In this document: positions 1-6,827 of the stretch, one piece after another
Layout: the number at the start of each line of letters is the position of its first letter
Numbering within the stretch: position 1 is the first letter of the stretch
DNA from: JBFMHD01 sp040752395 [NCBI: Candidatus Hydrogenedentota bacterium]
GTDB lineage: Bacteria; JBFMHD01
Direction: 5' to 3'
DNA length: 11,530 bases
NCBI GenBank assembly: GCA_040752395.1
Contig: JBFMHD010000077.1
Coordinates: forward strand, 1-11,530
Made by a program: the position numbers and the translations under genes
The notes under the pieces: generated by a model
What the model was told of the DNA's origin: nothing
What the model saw: the letters and a program-made list of their open reading frames with translations, nothing else
Databases searched by the model: none

Positions 1-40
1 TGCGTTCTAAATCCTGGCTGATGACACCAGATTTTTGTAT

Positions 41-92
41 TTCGCATTCCGCATTTTTCTGATACTTCTTACTTTCAAAGGCACAAAGGCAC
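41..92. repeat. Short tandem units (two heptads, two octads)
   Basis: TTCGCAT and TCCGCAT stand in tandem at 41-54, and AAAGGCAC is repeated exactly twice at 77-92. Both lie just outside the large repeat copy A. They are short enough to be chance individually, but they match the tandem 7- and 8-nt habit of the other spacers in this window. No gene is visible in 1-97. Confidence 0.5.
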
Positions 93-97
93 AACGT

Positions 98-264
98 ATG
101 AAAAACTAAAGATGATATGAAAAGAGTCGTGAGTCGCAAGTCGTGAGTCAAAACAGGACTCGAGACTCAAGACTCAAGACTTTTCAGCAGGCTTTTGGCT
201 TTTGTCTCCAGCCGGCTGTAGTCCGTAGGCTGTAGCCCGAATTATTAGGGTTACAGCGTTTTTC
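98..264 (+). repeat. Complex heptad-structured repeat, copy A
   Basis: This ~167-bp element matches 11214-11380 on the opposite strand with about six mismatches by eye. It is built of 7-nt units: GAGTCGT, GAGTCGC, AAGTCGT, GAGTCAA (124-151), a spacer AACAG, then the inverted units GACTCGA, GACTCAA, GACTCAA, GAC (157-180). These are followed by GGCTTTT twice (190-203), GTCTCCA, and GGCTGTA, GTCCGTA, GGCTGTA (214-234). The two inverted arrays can fold into a hairpin of 5-bp helices separated by 2-nt mismatches. The tail (about 238-264) is the part shared with the 5' leaders of other genes in the window. Here it is followed by GAAGGGAG rather than CAGAGGAG and lies about 30 bp before the ComEC-like start codon. 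Similar 7-nt repeats (STRRs) are known in cyanobacteria; no relationship is implied. Confidence 0.9.
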
Positions 265-293
265 GAAGGGAGTAAAAACGAGGGTTCGGGTTT

Positions 294-1292
294 ATGGTTG
301 AAGAAGATAGATTTGCCCGATTTAGAGCTAAACAGGAAAAAAAACAAAGAAAATCTATATTCAGTTTAGAAAATGTTATCACTTATATATTTTTACTAAT
401 CGCTATAGGTATCTGGTTTTTCGCGTTTCCTTTAATAGTTGATAAAATAAAGCCTGATTTTCAAAATATTTCTGCGAATGCGAGTTTCAATGATAATATT
501 ATGGAGATAATAATGTTTGATGTGGGCCAGGGGGACGCTTTCTTGATTAAAACTCCATCTGGTAAATTCGCCTTAATTGACGGCGGAAGTGGTAAAACTA
601 CGTTAGATAATTATAAAGGCAGTGATGCTGGTAATAGAGTTATTTTACCCTATCTTAATAATAAGGCTGTTACATCACTTGATTGGGTCGTAATGACACA
701 TCCTGATTTTGATCACTGCGGCGGCTTGATTGATGTTCTTAACAATATAAAAGTTAAAGAATTTATTGACCCCTGCATACAAGACCCTTCACCTTTTTAT
801 GAAGAATTATTAACTATTATTAAAGAGAAGAACATATCTTATATAAAGGCAAGGGAAGGCGACATTCTTGCCTGGGACCCATCAATTGTGGTTCAGGTTT
901 TAAGTGCAGAACATCCACTTGAGATGGGTAATAATAATAGCTCTATTGTTTTAAGAATAGCCTTTGGTAAAATAAGTTGTTTATTTCCAGGAGATGCAGA
1001 ATACGAGATTGAAAAAGAACTATTAACAAAGTACGGTGACCAGCTTAAATCGCAAATATTAAAAGTTGGTCATCACGGCTCAAAAAGTTCGTCGTCTTTG
1101 TCTTTTATAAGAACCGTCCGGCCTGAAATAGCTCTTATTTCTGTAGGGGTTAATAATAACTACGGTCATCCTGATGAACAGGTTTTATATAGACTAAAGA
1201 ATATTAAATCTAAAATTTATCGAACCGACATTGATGGAACTGTTGTAATAAAAATTAATGGTGAAAAATATAATGTAACAACTGAAAAATAA
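294..1292 (+). CDS. ComEC/Rec2-type MBL-fold metallohydrolase with N-terminal membrane anchor
   Basis: This is a 332-aa protein with a metallo-beta-lactamase fold like the C-terminal domain of the competence protein ComEC. It lacks the multi-helix ComEC channel domain, so it is not a full DNA-uptake protein. A basic N-terminus (residues 1-22) precedes one membrane helix (about 28-50), and the hydrolase domain would then lie outside the cytoplasm. The domain begins MFDVGQGDAF (74-83). It holds the metal-binding motif THPDFDHCGG (135-144), FPGDAE (231-236), GHHGSKSSSS (259-268) and a late GHP (291-293). Stand-alone members of this family are usually annotated as MBL-fold hydrolases, and their substrate (nucleic acid or other phosphodiester) is generally unknown. 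The start is the first ATG after repeat copy A; the GAGGG/GAAGGGAG purine runs upstream are imperfect ribosome-binding sites. It converges with the next gene, stop codons 4 nt apart. The family call is firm, the substrate unknown. Confidence 0.9.
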   Translation: MVEEDRFARFRAKQEKKQRKSIFSLENVITYIFLLIAIGIWFFAFPLIVDKIKPDFQNISANASFNDNIMEIIMFDVGQGDAFLIKTPSGKFALIDGGSGKTTLDNYKGSDAGNRVILPYLNNKAVTSLDWVVMTHPDFDHCGGLIDVLNNIKVKEFIDPCIQDPSPFYEELLTIIKEKNISYIKAREGDILAWDPSIVVQVLSAEHPLEMGNNNSSIVLRIAFGKISCLFPGDAEYEIEKELLTKYGDQLKSQILKVGHHGSKSSSSLSFIRTVRPEIALISVGVNNNYGHPDEQVLYRLKNIKSKIYRTDIDGTVVIKINGEKYNVTTEK

Positions 1293-1296
1293 TAAT

Positions 1297-1524
1297 TTAC
1301 TCTTTTTTCTCTTCTTTTTTACCGATACTTTCCACAAGATAGGTAAGATTATACAAGAGTATCATATTGCCAAATACAATATATATTGTAGCAATACTTG
1401 AACACATTATAATCATATTTGTTGGTAGACCATAGTTCATCAGAATAATTAATCCTAAAGTAACAAATGTAGCCATTGCTATCGCAATCACCACATATAT
1501 TCTAAGCTTTTCTATACCCATCAT
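1297..1524 (-). CDS. Small two-helix membrane protein, function unknown
   Basis: This 75-aa protein has two clear hydrophobic helices (about residues 8-29 and 36-60), with a short loop containing YGLPTN between them, and a highly charged tail ending GKKEEKKE. Both termini probably face the cytoplasm. I do not recognise the family. It is supported as a gene by a strong Shine-Dalgarno, AGGAGG, nine bases before the start; two ATG codons lie in tandem and either could be used. The Shine-Dalgarno is the end of a repeat-derived leader (1534-1566) that also precedes the pyrophosphatase and cupin genes. It converges with the ComEC-like gene and has no visible functional partner. Confidence 0.7.
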   Translation of the reverse strand: MMGIEKLRIYVVIAIAMATFVTLGLIILMNYGLPTNMIIMCSSIATIYIVFGNMILLYNLTYLVESIGKKEEKKE

Positions 1525-1533
1525 AAAACTATA

Positions 1534-1566
1534 CCTCCTCTGAAAAACTTTGTAACTATAATAATA
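1534..1566 (-). repeat. Repeat leader, copy B (tail only), with RBS
   Basis: On the minus strand this reads ATTATTATAGTTACAAAG, then TTTTTCAGAGGAGG. It matches the tail of repeat copies A, C and D with a few changes. It ends in the ribosome-binding site of the 75-aa membrane protein. The TATTAT/TATTAG box lies about 33 nt upstream of the ATG here, close to the 30-32 nt seen in copies C and D. Confidence 0.75.
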
Positions 1567-1572
1567 TCAAGT

Positions 1573-1592
1573 AGAAGCAAGAAGCAAGATAA
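1573..1592 (+). repeat. AGAAGCA heptad array
   Basis: AGAAGCA occurs twice in exact tandem, followed by AGATAA. The same AGAAGCAAGATAA string occurs at 9032-9043 and, on the minus strand, at 6815-6827. In all three places a TGTAG-hairpin follows within about 10-35 nt on the same strand. Confidence 0.7.
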
Positions 1593-1616
1593 ACAAACAT
1601 CTGGTTTTTCATATAT

Positions 1617-1656
1617 TGTGTAGAGCGGAAACCGCGCTCATGTCGGCTCCTCTAAA
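1617..1656 (+). repeat. TGTAG-hairpin element, copy 1
   Basis: TGTGTAGAGCGG, AAA, CCGCGCTCATG forms a short GC-rich hairpin (GCGG-AAA-CCGC, or GAGCG with CGCTC) in otherwise AT-rich DNA. It is followed by GGCTCCTCTAAAA, resembling CTCCTCTGAAAAA after the copy at 11441-11476. The rest of the 1525-1785 spacer is AT-rich; I see only an AATTTTTAAAAATT palindrome (1759-1772) just past the pyrophosphatase stop and no gene. Confidence 0.75.
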
Positions 1657-1785
1657 ACCATGATACAGAAAATAAAGGCCGATCTTTATATAAATTATCT
1701 TCTATGTAATAATGCAAAGAAGTTAATTACTTTAAAAACTTAAGGAGAAAACGTATATAATTTTTAAAAATTGTCAAATAAAAAA

Positions 1786-4164
1786 TCAGTTTTCTTTTGG
1801 TATTCTCATTTTATAAAAAGAACGCCATACAAATATTAAAGAAATAATAAAGAGTACCACTCCAATAACAGTTGTATGAATTTTCTGCATTTTTATAGCG
1901 ATCTCAACAGCAAGCATCCCAAAAAGAGTTGAAAATTTGATTATCGGGTTCAAAGAAACCGCAGTAGTATCTTTGAATGGATCACCCACAGTATCACCGA
2001 TAACAGTAGCTGCATGAAGCGGTGTACCTTTTTCTCCTAAATCAACCTCGATTATCTTTTTTGCGTTATCCCACGACCCACCAGTATTTGCCATATAAAT
2101 CGCCTGAAATAAACCAAAAACCGCGATTGCGATCAGATAAGCTACAAAGAAATACGGATTAAAAAAAGCGAACGCAAGAGTTACAGTCATAAGAGCAATA
2201 AAAATATTCCACATACCGGTCTGAGCATATTGTGTGCATATCCTGACCACTGTTTTTGTATCTTCTATATCAGCTTCTTTTTTCTCTAAATTCATATTCT
2301 TTTTAATAAATGCAACTGCGCGATAGGCACCTGTTGCAACTGCCTGGATTGACGCGCCGCTGAACCAGTATATTACAGCACCGCCACAAATAAACCCTAA
2401 TAATACCAGCGGTGCGGTCAAATTAAGCATTTCTTTTATCTGCTCACCAAGTAATAAAATTATTGAAAAAATCATTGTCGTAGCACCAGCTACCGCAGTA
2501 CCAATTAAAACGGGTTTTGCAGTTGCTTTGAATGTATTGCCAGCTGAATCATTTGCCTCAAGATAATGTTTCCCAAGAGTGAAATCAGGCTCAAAACCAA
2601 AATCCCTTTTTATCTCTTCCTTGATCCCGACAATCTTCTCAGTCTGGGCAAGTTCAAAGACTGATTGTGCATTATCAGTCACAGGACCATAACTATCAAC
2701 CGCAATGTTAACAGGTCCCATACAGAGAAAACCATAAGCTACAAGACCAAATGCAAATATCGAGGCATAAGGCATAATATTCTGTAACCCGCCAAGACTT
2801 ACAAAATATGCACCTGTCATAAGTCCGACTATTAGAATCCCTTTCCAGAATGCGCTGAAATATCCTGATACCATACCAGAAAGAATTGTGAGTGATGCGC
2901 CACCTTCCCTGGTCGCTGTAACTATCTCCTTGACATGTTTTGATTTCGAACTCGTGAATATCTTTGTAAATTCAGGGATTAAAACAGCAGCCAGAGTACC
3001 ACAGCTGATAATCAACGCAAGCTGCCACCATAATGAAGTATCTGATAAATCACCAACAAGCATATAACTCATACCAAAAGAAGTGCTTATGCAAAGAATC
3101 GCCGCGATCCATATCAATCTTATCAGTGGTTCCTCAAAATCAAATTCTTTTAAGCCTTTATATTTTCGTTCAGAAATAAATTGGTTTACAAAATAAGCTA
3201 TACCTGAGAAAAAATCCATCAAGAACCTCATTGCAAAAATCCAGACAATTAGTTTGGCCTGGATATGCGGATCAGAAACAGCAAGCGTGATAAACGAGAT
3301 TAACGCTACACCTGTAACACCATAGGTCTCAAACCCATCTGCAGTAGGTCCTACGCTATCACCTGCGTTATCACCTGTGCAATCAGCGATAACACCGGGG
3401 TTACGCGGGTCATCTTCTTTAACCTTGAACACAATCTTCATAAGGTCAGAACCTATATCAGCGATTTTAGTAAAGATTCCGCCTGCGATACGTAATGCTG
3501 AAGCACCTAATGATTCACCGATTGCAAACCCTAAAAAACAGAAACCTACAATATCGCGCGGCACAAAAAGTAATATTATAACCATCATTACAAGCTCAAG
3601 TGATATCAGAAACAAACCTACACTCATACCAGCACGTAGCGGTATGTTTACAACATCCCAGGGGATTCCGCGGAGCGAAGCAAATGCTGTTCTTGCATTC
3701 GCATAAGTATTTACACGTATACCATACCATGCCACACTATACGAACCACCCATACCTATGACTGTAAATAATAAAACTAATAAAATAACAGGGATACCAC
3801 GATCCTGTAAAAAGAAAAGATAATAGCTTATACAACAAGCGATAAACGCAAACAACATCAGTAAAAATTTTCCCTGCTGAATAAGATAAGTTCTACAGGT
3901 CTGATAAATAGTTTCTGCTATATTAAGCATAGAGTTATGTACGGGTAACTTTTTTATTTTGTTACGCAGTGTTAAACTGAATCCGCAGGTGCCAGCAATA
4001 ATTATCGCACCATAAAATAGGAGATGCCAGGCATCTATACCACCGAATTTCGCAAATGAGCCCTCCCTTAAATCCGGAATCGCTAAATCTGCTTCACTTG
4101 CAAATAATAAAGGATTACAAAAGAATATACTCAACAATAATAAAACAAATCTTAATAACCACAT
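1786..4164 (-). CDS. hppA: Membrane-bound proton-translocating pyrophosphatase
   Basis: This 792-aa integral membrane enzyme hydrolyses pyrophosphate and pumps cations out of the cytoplasm. The pyrophosphate-site motifs are all present: EDDPRNP (250-256), DNAGDSVGPTADGFETYG (265-282), GPVTDNAQ (493-500), GGSWDNAKK (695-703) and GDTVGDPFKDTT (723-734). The acidic and lysine ligands are intact. Lysine in GNTFK (542-546), where potassium-dependent enzymes have alanine, suggests a potassium-independent, hence probably proton-pumping, type. FETYGVT and SLNPIIK also resemble that subgroup. Some usually conserved positions differ (TADGFET for the usual ADLFE, SVGPT for the usual AGMGA), so it is a divergent member. 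Residues 1-23 look like a signal peptide. It is somewhat longer than most bacterial homologues. The start has a Shine-Dalgarno (GAGGAG) seven to nine bases upstream, contributed by repeat copy C. It follows livF on the same strand but has its own leader, so it is probably transcribed separately. Confidence 0.95.
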   Translation of the reverse strand: MWLLRFVLLLLSIFFCNPLLFASEADLAIPDLREGSFAKFGGIDAWHLLFYGAIIIAGTCGFSLTLRNKIKKLPVHNSMLNIAETIYQTCRTYLIQQGKFLLMLFAFIACCISYYLFFLQDRGIPVILLVLLFTVIGMGGSYSVAWYGIRVNTYANARTAFASLRGIPWDVVNIPLRAGMSVGLFLISLELVMMVIILLFVPRDIVGFCFLGFAIGESLGASALRIAGGIFTKIADIGSDLMKIVFKVKEDDPRNPGVIADCTGDNAGDSVGPTADGFETYGVTGVALISFITLAVSDPHIQAKLIVWIFAMRFLMDFFSGIAYFVNQFISERKYKGLKEFDFEEPLIRLIWIAAILCISTSFGMSYMLVGDLSDTSLWWQLALIISCGTLAAVLIPEFTKIFTSSKSKHVKEIVTATREGGASLTILSGMVSGYFSAFWKGILIVGLMTGAYFVSLGGLQNIMPYASIFAFGLVAYGFLCMGPVNIAVDSYGPVTDNAQSVFELAQTEKIVGIKEEIKRDFGFEPDFTLGKHYLEANDSAGNTFKATAKPVLIGTAVAGATTMIFSIILLLGEQIKEMLNLTAPLVLLGFICGGAVIYWFSGASIQAVATGAYRAVAFIKKNMNLEKKEADIEDTKTVVRICTQYAQTGMWNIFIALMTVTLAFAFFNPYFFVAYLIAIAVFGLFQAIYMANTGGSWDNAKKIIEVDLGEKGTPLHAATVIGDTVGDPFKDTTAVSLNPIIKFSTLFGMLAVEIAIKMQKIHTTVIGVVLFIISLIFVWRSFYKMRIPKEN

Positions 4165-4172
4165 TGTCTCTC

Positions 4173-4243
4173 TCCTCTGAAAAACGCTGTAATTCTAATA
4201 ATTCGGGCTACAGGCTACGGCTGGCTGGAGTCCGTGGCTTGCT
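4173..4243 (-). repeat. Repeat leader, copy C, with RBS of hppA
   Basis: Read on the minus strand, this is a shortened copy of the complex repeat. It keeps the GCCGTAGCCTGTAGCCCG region and the tail ending TTTTTCAGAGGAG, but has lost the GAGTC/GACTC hairpin arrays. It ends eight bases before the pyrophosphatase start and provides its Shine-Dalgarno. A TATTAG box 30 nt before the ATG could be a -10 element, but I see no good -35, so a promoter is only a guess. The flanking 4244-4295 is AT-rich with nothing else recognisable. Confidence 0.8.
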
Positions 4244-4295
4244 TTTATAATATAAATTATAAATTATGTCTATCTAATTTTTGAGATATTTTTTT

Positions 4296-5003
4296 CTATT
4301 CTTCACCAAGATATGATTTCTTTACTAAATCTGAGTTAAGTAGGTTCTTTGAAGTATCATGGAGTATTATATTACCTGTCTCTATTACATAACCTCGGTT
4401 TGCAAGATGTAGCGCAGCATAAGCATTCTGTTCTACAAGTAAGATGGAGACCCCTCGGCTGTTAATAGTCTTAATAATCTCAAAAATTTTCTCTATTATT
4501 ATCGGTGCTAACCCAAGCGATGGTTCATCAAGCATAAGTAGTCTCGGCTCATTCATCAATGCTCTTCCTATCGCAAGCATCTGCTGCTCACCACCTGATA
4601 AAGTCCCGCCTAATTGTTTTCTCCTTTCATATAAAATAGGGAATAGTGAATATACATTCTCTAAATATTCCTTTACTTTTGTTTTATCTCTGACAAGATA
4701 AGCACCCATTTTAAGGTTCTCCAAAACAGTTACTCTCGGAAAGATTCTCCTTCCTTCAGGAACATGTGAGATACCGACTCTGACCCGTTTATCAGCACTA
4801 TACGTGTTTATATTCATATCTTGAAATAAAATATTACCCTGCGTATTATTAATTATTCCTGATATAGTTAATAAAGTAGTGGTTTTCCCGGCACCATTTA
4901 CACCTATTAAAGTTACTATCTCGCCAGCATTAACCTCTATATTTAGATTCTTTATAACCGGCGTATGATCGTATCCTGCACTGACGTTTATAAGTTTTAA
5001 CAT
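4296..5003 (-). CDS. livF: Branched-chain amino-acid-type ABC transporter, ATPase LivF
   Basis: This 235-aa protein is the usual LivF length and is one of two cytoplasmic ATPases that power the uptake system encoded upstream. Walker A GVNGAGKTT is at 34-42, signature LSGGEQQ at 135-141 and Walker B LLMLDEPSLGL at 155-165. LVEQNA at 189-194, with Gln where many ABC ATPases have the switch His, is normal for LivF. HVPEGRRIFPRVTVLENL (80-97) is also typical. The start lies seven bases after the livG stop, whose TAA overlaps an AAGG ribosome-binding site, so the genes are probably translationally coupled. It is the last gene of the operon, and I see no clear terminator after it. Confidence 0.95.
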   Translation of the reverse strand: MLKLINVSAGYDHTPVIKNLNIEVNAGEIVTLIGVNGAGKTTTLLTISGIINNTQGNILFQDMNINTYSADKRVRVGISHVPEGRRIFPRVTVLENLKMGAYLVRDKTKVKEYLENVYSLFPILYERRKQLGGTLSGGEQQMLAIGRALMNEPRLLMLDEPSLGLAPIIIEKIFEIIKTINSRGVSILLVEQNAYAALHLANRGYVIETGNIILHDTSKNLLNSDLVKKSYLGEE

Positions 5004-5010
5004 AAAAGCC

Positions 5011-5772
5011 TTAGTTTTTCTTACCCAGATATGCTTCTATTACATCCGGGTTACTCTGTATCTGTTGTGGTATCCCTTCTGCAATCTTTTCGCCATAATC
5101 AAGCACAATAATTCTATCAGAGATATTCATAACCAATTTCATATCATGTTCAATAAGTATGACGGTAATACCATTATCTCTTATCTTTCTTATTAATTCT
5201 ATCAAATCCTTACGTTCTTCCTCGCTTAAACCAGCAGCTGGTTCATCGAGAAGTAATACTTTGGGTTCTGTTGCCAAAGCCCGTGCTATCTCAAGACGTC
5301 GCTGCCAGCCATACGCCAGCCCCGATGAGACAGTATTGATCTCATCTCCCAAACCCACAAACTCAAGATATTTCATCCCATTTTTAATAGTTCTCTTCTC
5401 TTCTCTTCTATAATGAGATGTATTTAATATTATAGATAAAAAATTAGCGGTAGTTTTGTAGTACATAGCACACAAAACGTTTTCCATAACAGTCATTTTC
5501 GAGAACAATTTTATATTCTGGAACGTTCTTGCTATACCGATTCTTGTAATGATATGTGATGGCAGTTTTGTTATCTTTTTATCATTATAATAAATCTCTC
5601 CTTGTTCTTGTTTTAACATACCTGTAATAACATTAAAGATAGTGGTTTTACCCGCACCATTTGGACCAATGATACTGAATATCTCATTCTCTTTTACCTC
5701 GAAACTTATATTATCCAGTGCAAGTAACCCTTCAAACTTTTTTGTTAAATTCTCAACTCTTAAAATATTCAT
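5011..5772 (-). CDS. livG: Branched-chain amino-acid-type ABC transporter, ATPase LivG
   Basis: This 253-aa protein is the second ATPase of the uptake system, expected to pair with LivF on the LivH/LivM permeases. Walker A GPNGAGKTT is at 36-44, Walker B VLLLDEPAAGL at 172-182 and the switch LIEHDM at 206-211. TRIGIARTFQNIKLF (76-90) and the RRLEIARAL run (158-166) are family hallmarks. The ABC signature reads LAYGWQRR (152-159) where LivG proteins usually have L-S/P-Y-G-Q-Q-R-R, so the usual Gln is a Trp. The rest is intact and I expect it to be functional. The start is 11 bases after the livM stop with no strong Shine-Dalgarno; coupling to livM is likely. The bases just upstream belong to the heptad array that also encodes the end of livM. 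Confidence 0.95.
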   Translation of the reverse strand: MNILRVENLTKKFEGLLALDNISFEVKENEIFSIIGPNGAGKTTIFNVITGMLKQEQGEIYYNDKKITKLPSHIITRIGIARTFQNIKLFSKMTVMENVLCAMYYKTTANFLSIILNTSHYRREEKRTIKNGMKYLEFVGLGDEINTVSSGLAYGWQRRLEIARALATEPKVLLLDEPAAGLSEEERKDLIELIRKIRDNGITVILIEHDMKLVMNISDRIIVLDYGEKIAEGIPQQIQSNPDVIEAYLGKKN

Positions 5773-5774
5773 AA

Positions 5775-5795
5775 TTCTATCTTCTATCTTCTGTC
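5775..5795 (-). repeat. Heptad array across the livM stop codon
   Basis: On the minus strand GACAGAA, GATAGAA, GATAGAA stand in tandem. The array encodes the last two codons and TAG stop of livM (5784-5786) and fills most of the gap to the livG start. It shows the same 7-nt periodicity as the spacer repeats. Confidence 0.65.
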
Positions 5796-6731
5796 TTTTA
5801 CCTCAAACGTATATCTTTTAAACCCTATCAACCCATCAGGTTTAAATATCATTACACAAACTAATATCAATCCGAATGCAAGCATCCGGTATTGTGCTAA
5901 ATCGCGAAGCAACTCATTCATTATTGCTATTATAAAGCTACCACAAATAACACCAGGTATAGAGCCCATGCCACCAAGCACAACTATACATACAATCGTG
6001 ATTGATTCAAAAAAATTAAAAGATTCAGGCGAAACAAATTTCTGATACTGGGCAAAAAATGAGCCTGCGATAGGCGCAAAAACAGCAGCCAGTAAATAAC
6101 TCGATATCTTCATCAAAAAAACATTGATGCCACAAGAAGAAGCAGCATCCTCATTCTCACGAACAGCTTCCCACATCCTGCTTATCTTTGAATGCTCAAG
6201 TCTCATTACAATATAAAAAGTTATAAGACATATAATCAATATTAAATAATAAGAAGATATTCTTGAAGATAAAATAAAACCTGCGATTTGCGGAGCTGGT
6301 ATAGATGATATGCCAAGCGGACCATTGGTTAATAAAAAAGGATTATTGTTTAAGACTATCCTCACAATCTCGCCAAACCCTAATGTAACAATCGCAAGAT
6401 AATCACCACGTAATCGCAGAGTCGTCATACCTATTATAAACCTGAATATAAGTGAGATAATAATCCCGAGTATCATTGTAACCCAGAATGAATAACCCCG
6501 GGTAATTAGTATAGCAGTTGTATAAGCACCGATACCATAAAATGCTATAAAACCTAAGTCTAAAAGCCCAGCAAACCCTATAACAACGTTCAATGACAAA
6601 GCTAAAACAACGTAAATAAGTGTAAGTATAAAAATATGTAAAATATAATTATTAACTAATGGTAAATAGGGGAATAAAAATAGAACTGACAAAACTATAC
6701 AATATAAAAATAGCTGATGCCTTGAACTCAT
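5784..6731 (-). CDS. livM: Branched-chain amino-acid-type ABC transporter, permease LivM
   Basis: This 315-aa integral membrane protein with many hydrophobic helices is one of the two channel subunits. Diagnostic features are LNVVIGFAGLLDLGFIAF (47-64) with GIGAY after it, LRGDYLAIVTLGFGEIVRI (107-125), the cytoplasmic coupling loop WEAVRENEDAASSCGIN (187-203) and VLGGMGSIPG (251-260). Length is typical for LivM. The start codon has only a weak, distant purine stretch (AAGGA about 15 nt upstream), so the start is less certain than the gene. The 95-bp gap to livH holds a TGTAG-hairpin element. The last two codons and stop lie inside a heptad repeat, so the native C-terminus may have been altered by repeat growth. 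Confidence 0.93.
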   Translation of the reverse strand: MSSRHQLFLYCIVLSVLFLFPYLPLVNNYILHIFILTLIYVVLALSLNVVIGFAGLLDLGFIAFYGIGAYTTAILITRGYSFWVTMILGIIISLIFRFIIGMTTLRLRGDYLAIVTLGFGEIVRIVLNNNPFLLTNGPLGISSIPAPQIAGFILSSRISSYYLILIICLITFYIVMRLEHSKISRMWEAVRENEDAASSCGINVFLMKISSYLLAAVFAPIAGSFFAQYQKFVSPESFNFFESITIVCIVVLGGMGSIPGVICGSFIIAIMNELLRDLAQYRMLAFGLILVCVMIFKPDGLIGFKRYTFEVKDRR

Positions 6732-6749
6732 TGTACTCGATGAAAATCC

Positions 6750-6827
6750 TTAATCTTGTTTCTTACTCCTTGCTTCGGGCAGACACATAGGTCTGCCACT
6801 ACATTGGTTTTCAGTTATCTTGCTTCT
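6750..6827 (-). repeat. TGTAG-hairpin element, copy 2, between livH and livM
   Basis: Read on the minus strand: AAGTAAGAAGCAAGATAAC, TGAAAACC, then TGTAGT and the hairpin GGCAGAC-CTATGT-GTCTGCC (stem arms 6778-6784 and 6791-6797, perfect over 7 bp). It ends in a run resembling AGCAAGGAGTAAGAAACAAG. The leader begins at the livH stop codon. Inside the operon it could act on the mRNA (stability or partial attenuation), but it lacks a T-run and is not a classical terminator. Confidence 0.8.

Noticed and set aside
121-238. CRISPR array suggested by the GAGTC/GACTC repeats
   Set aside because: Units are 7 nt with no unique spacers and no cas genes nearby.
294-1292. Full-length ComEC competence channel
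   Set aside because: Only the hydrolase domain and one membrane helix are present; the multi-helix channel and OB-fold regions are absent.
1759-1772. AATTTTTAAAAATT as an hppA terminator
   Set aside because: The palindrome is pure A/T, so the hairpin would be very weak; not enough to call a terminator.
3377-3706. Plus-strand open frames within hppA and the liv genes (also 4056-4250, 4444-4701, 5159-5413, 8051-8305)
   Set aside because: They are antisense to strongly conserved coding sequence and show no ribosome-binding site or family resemblance.
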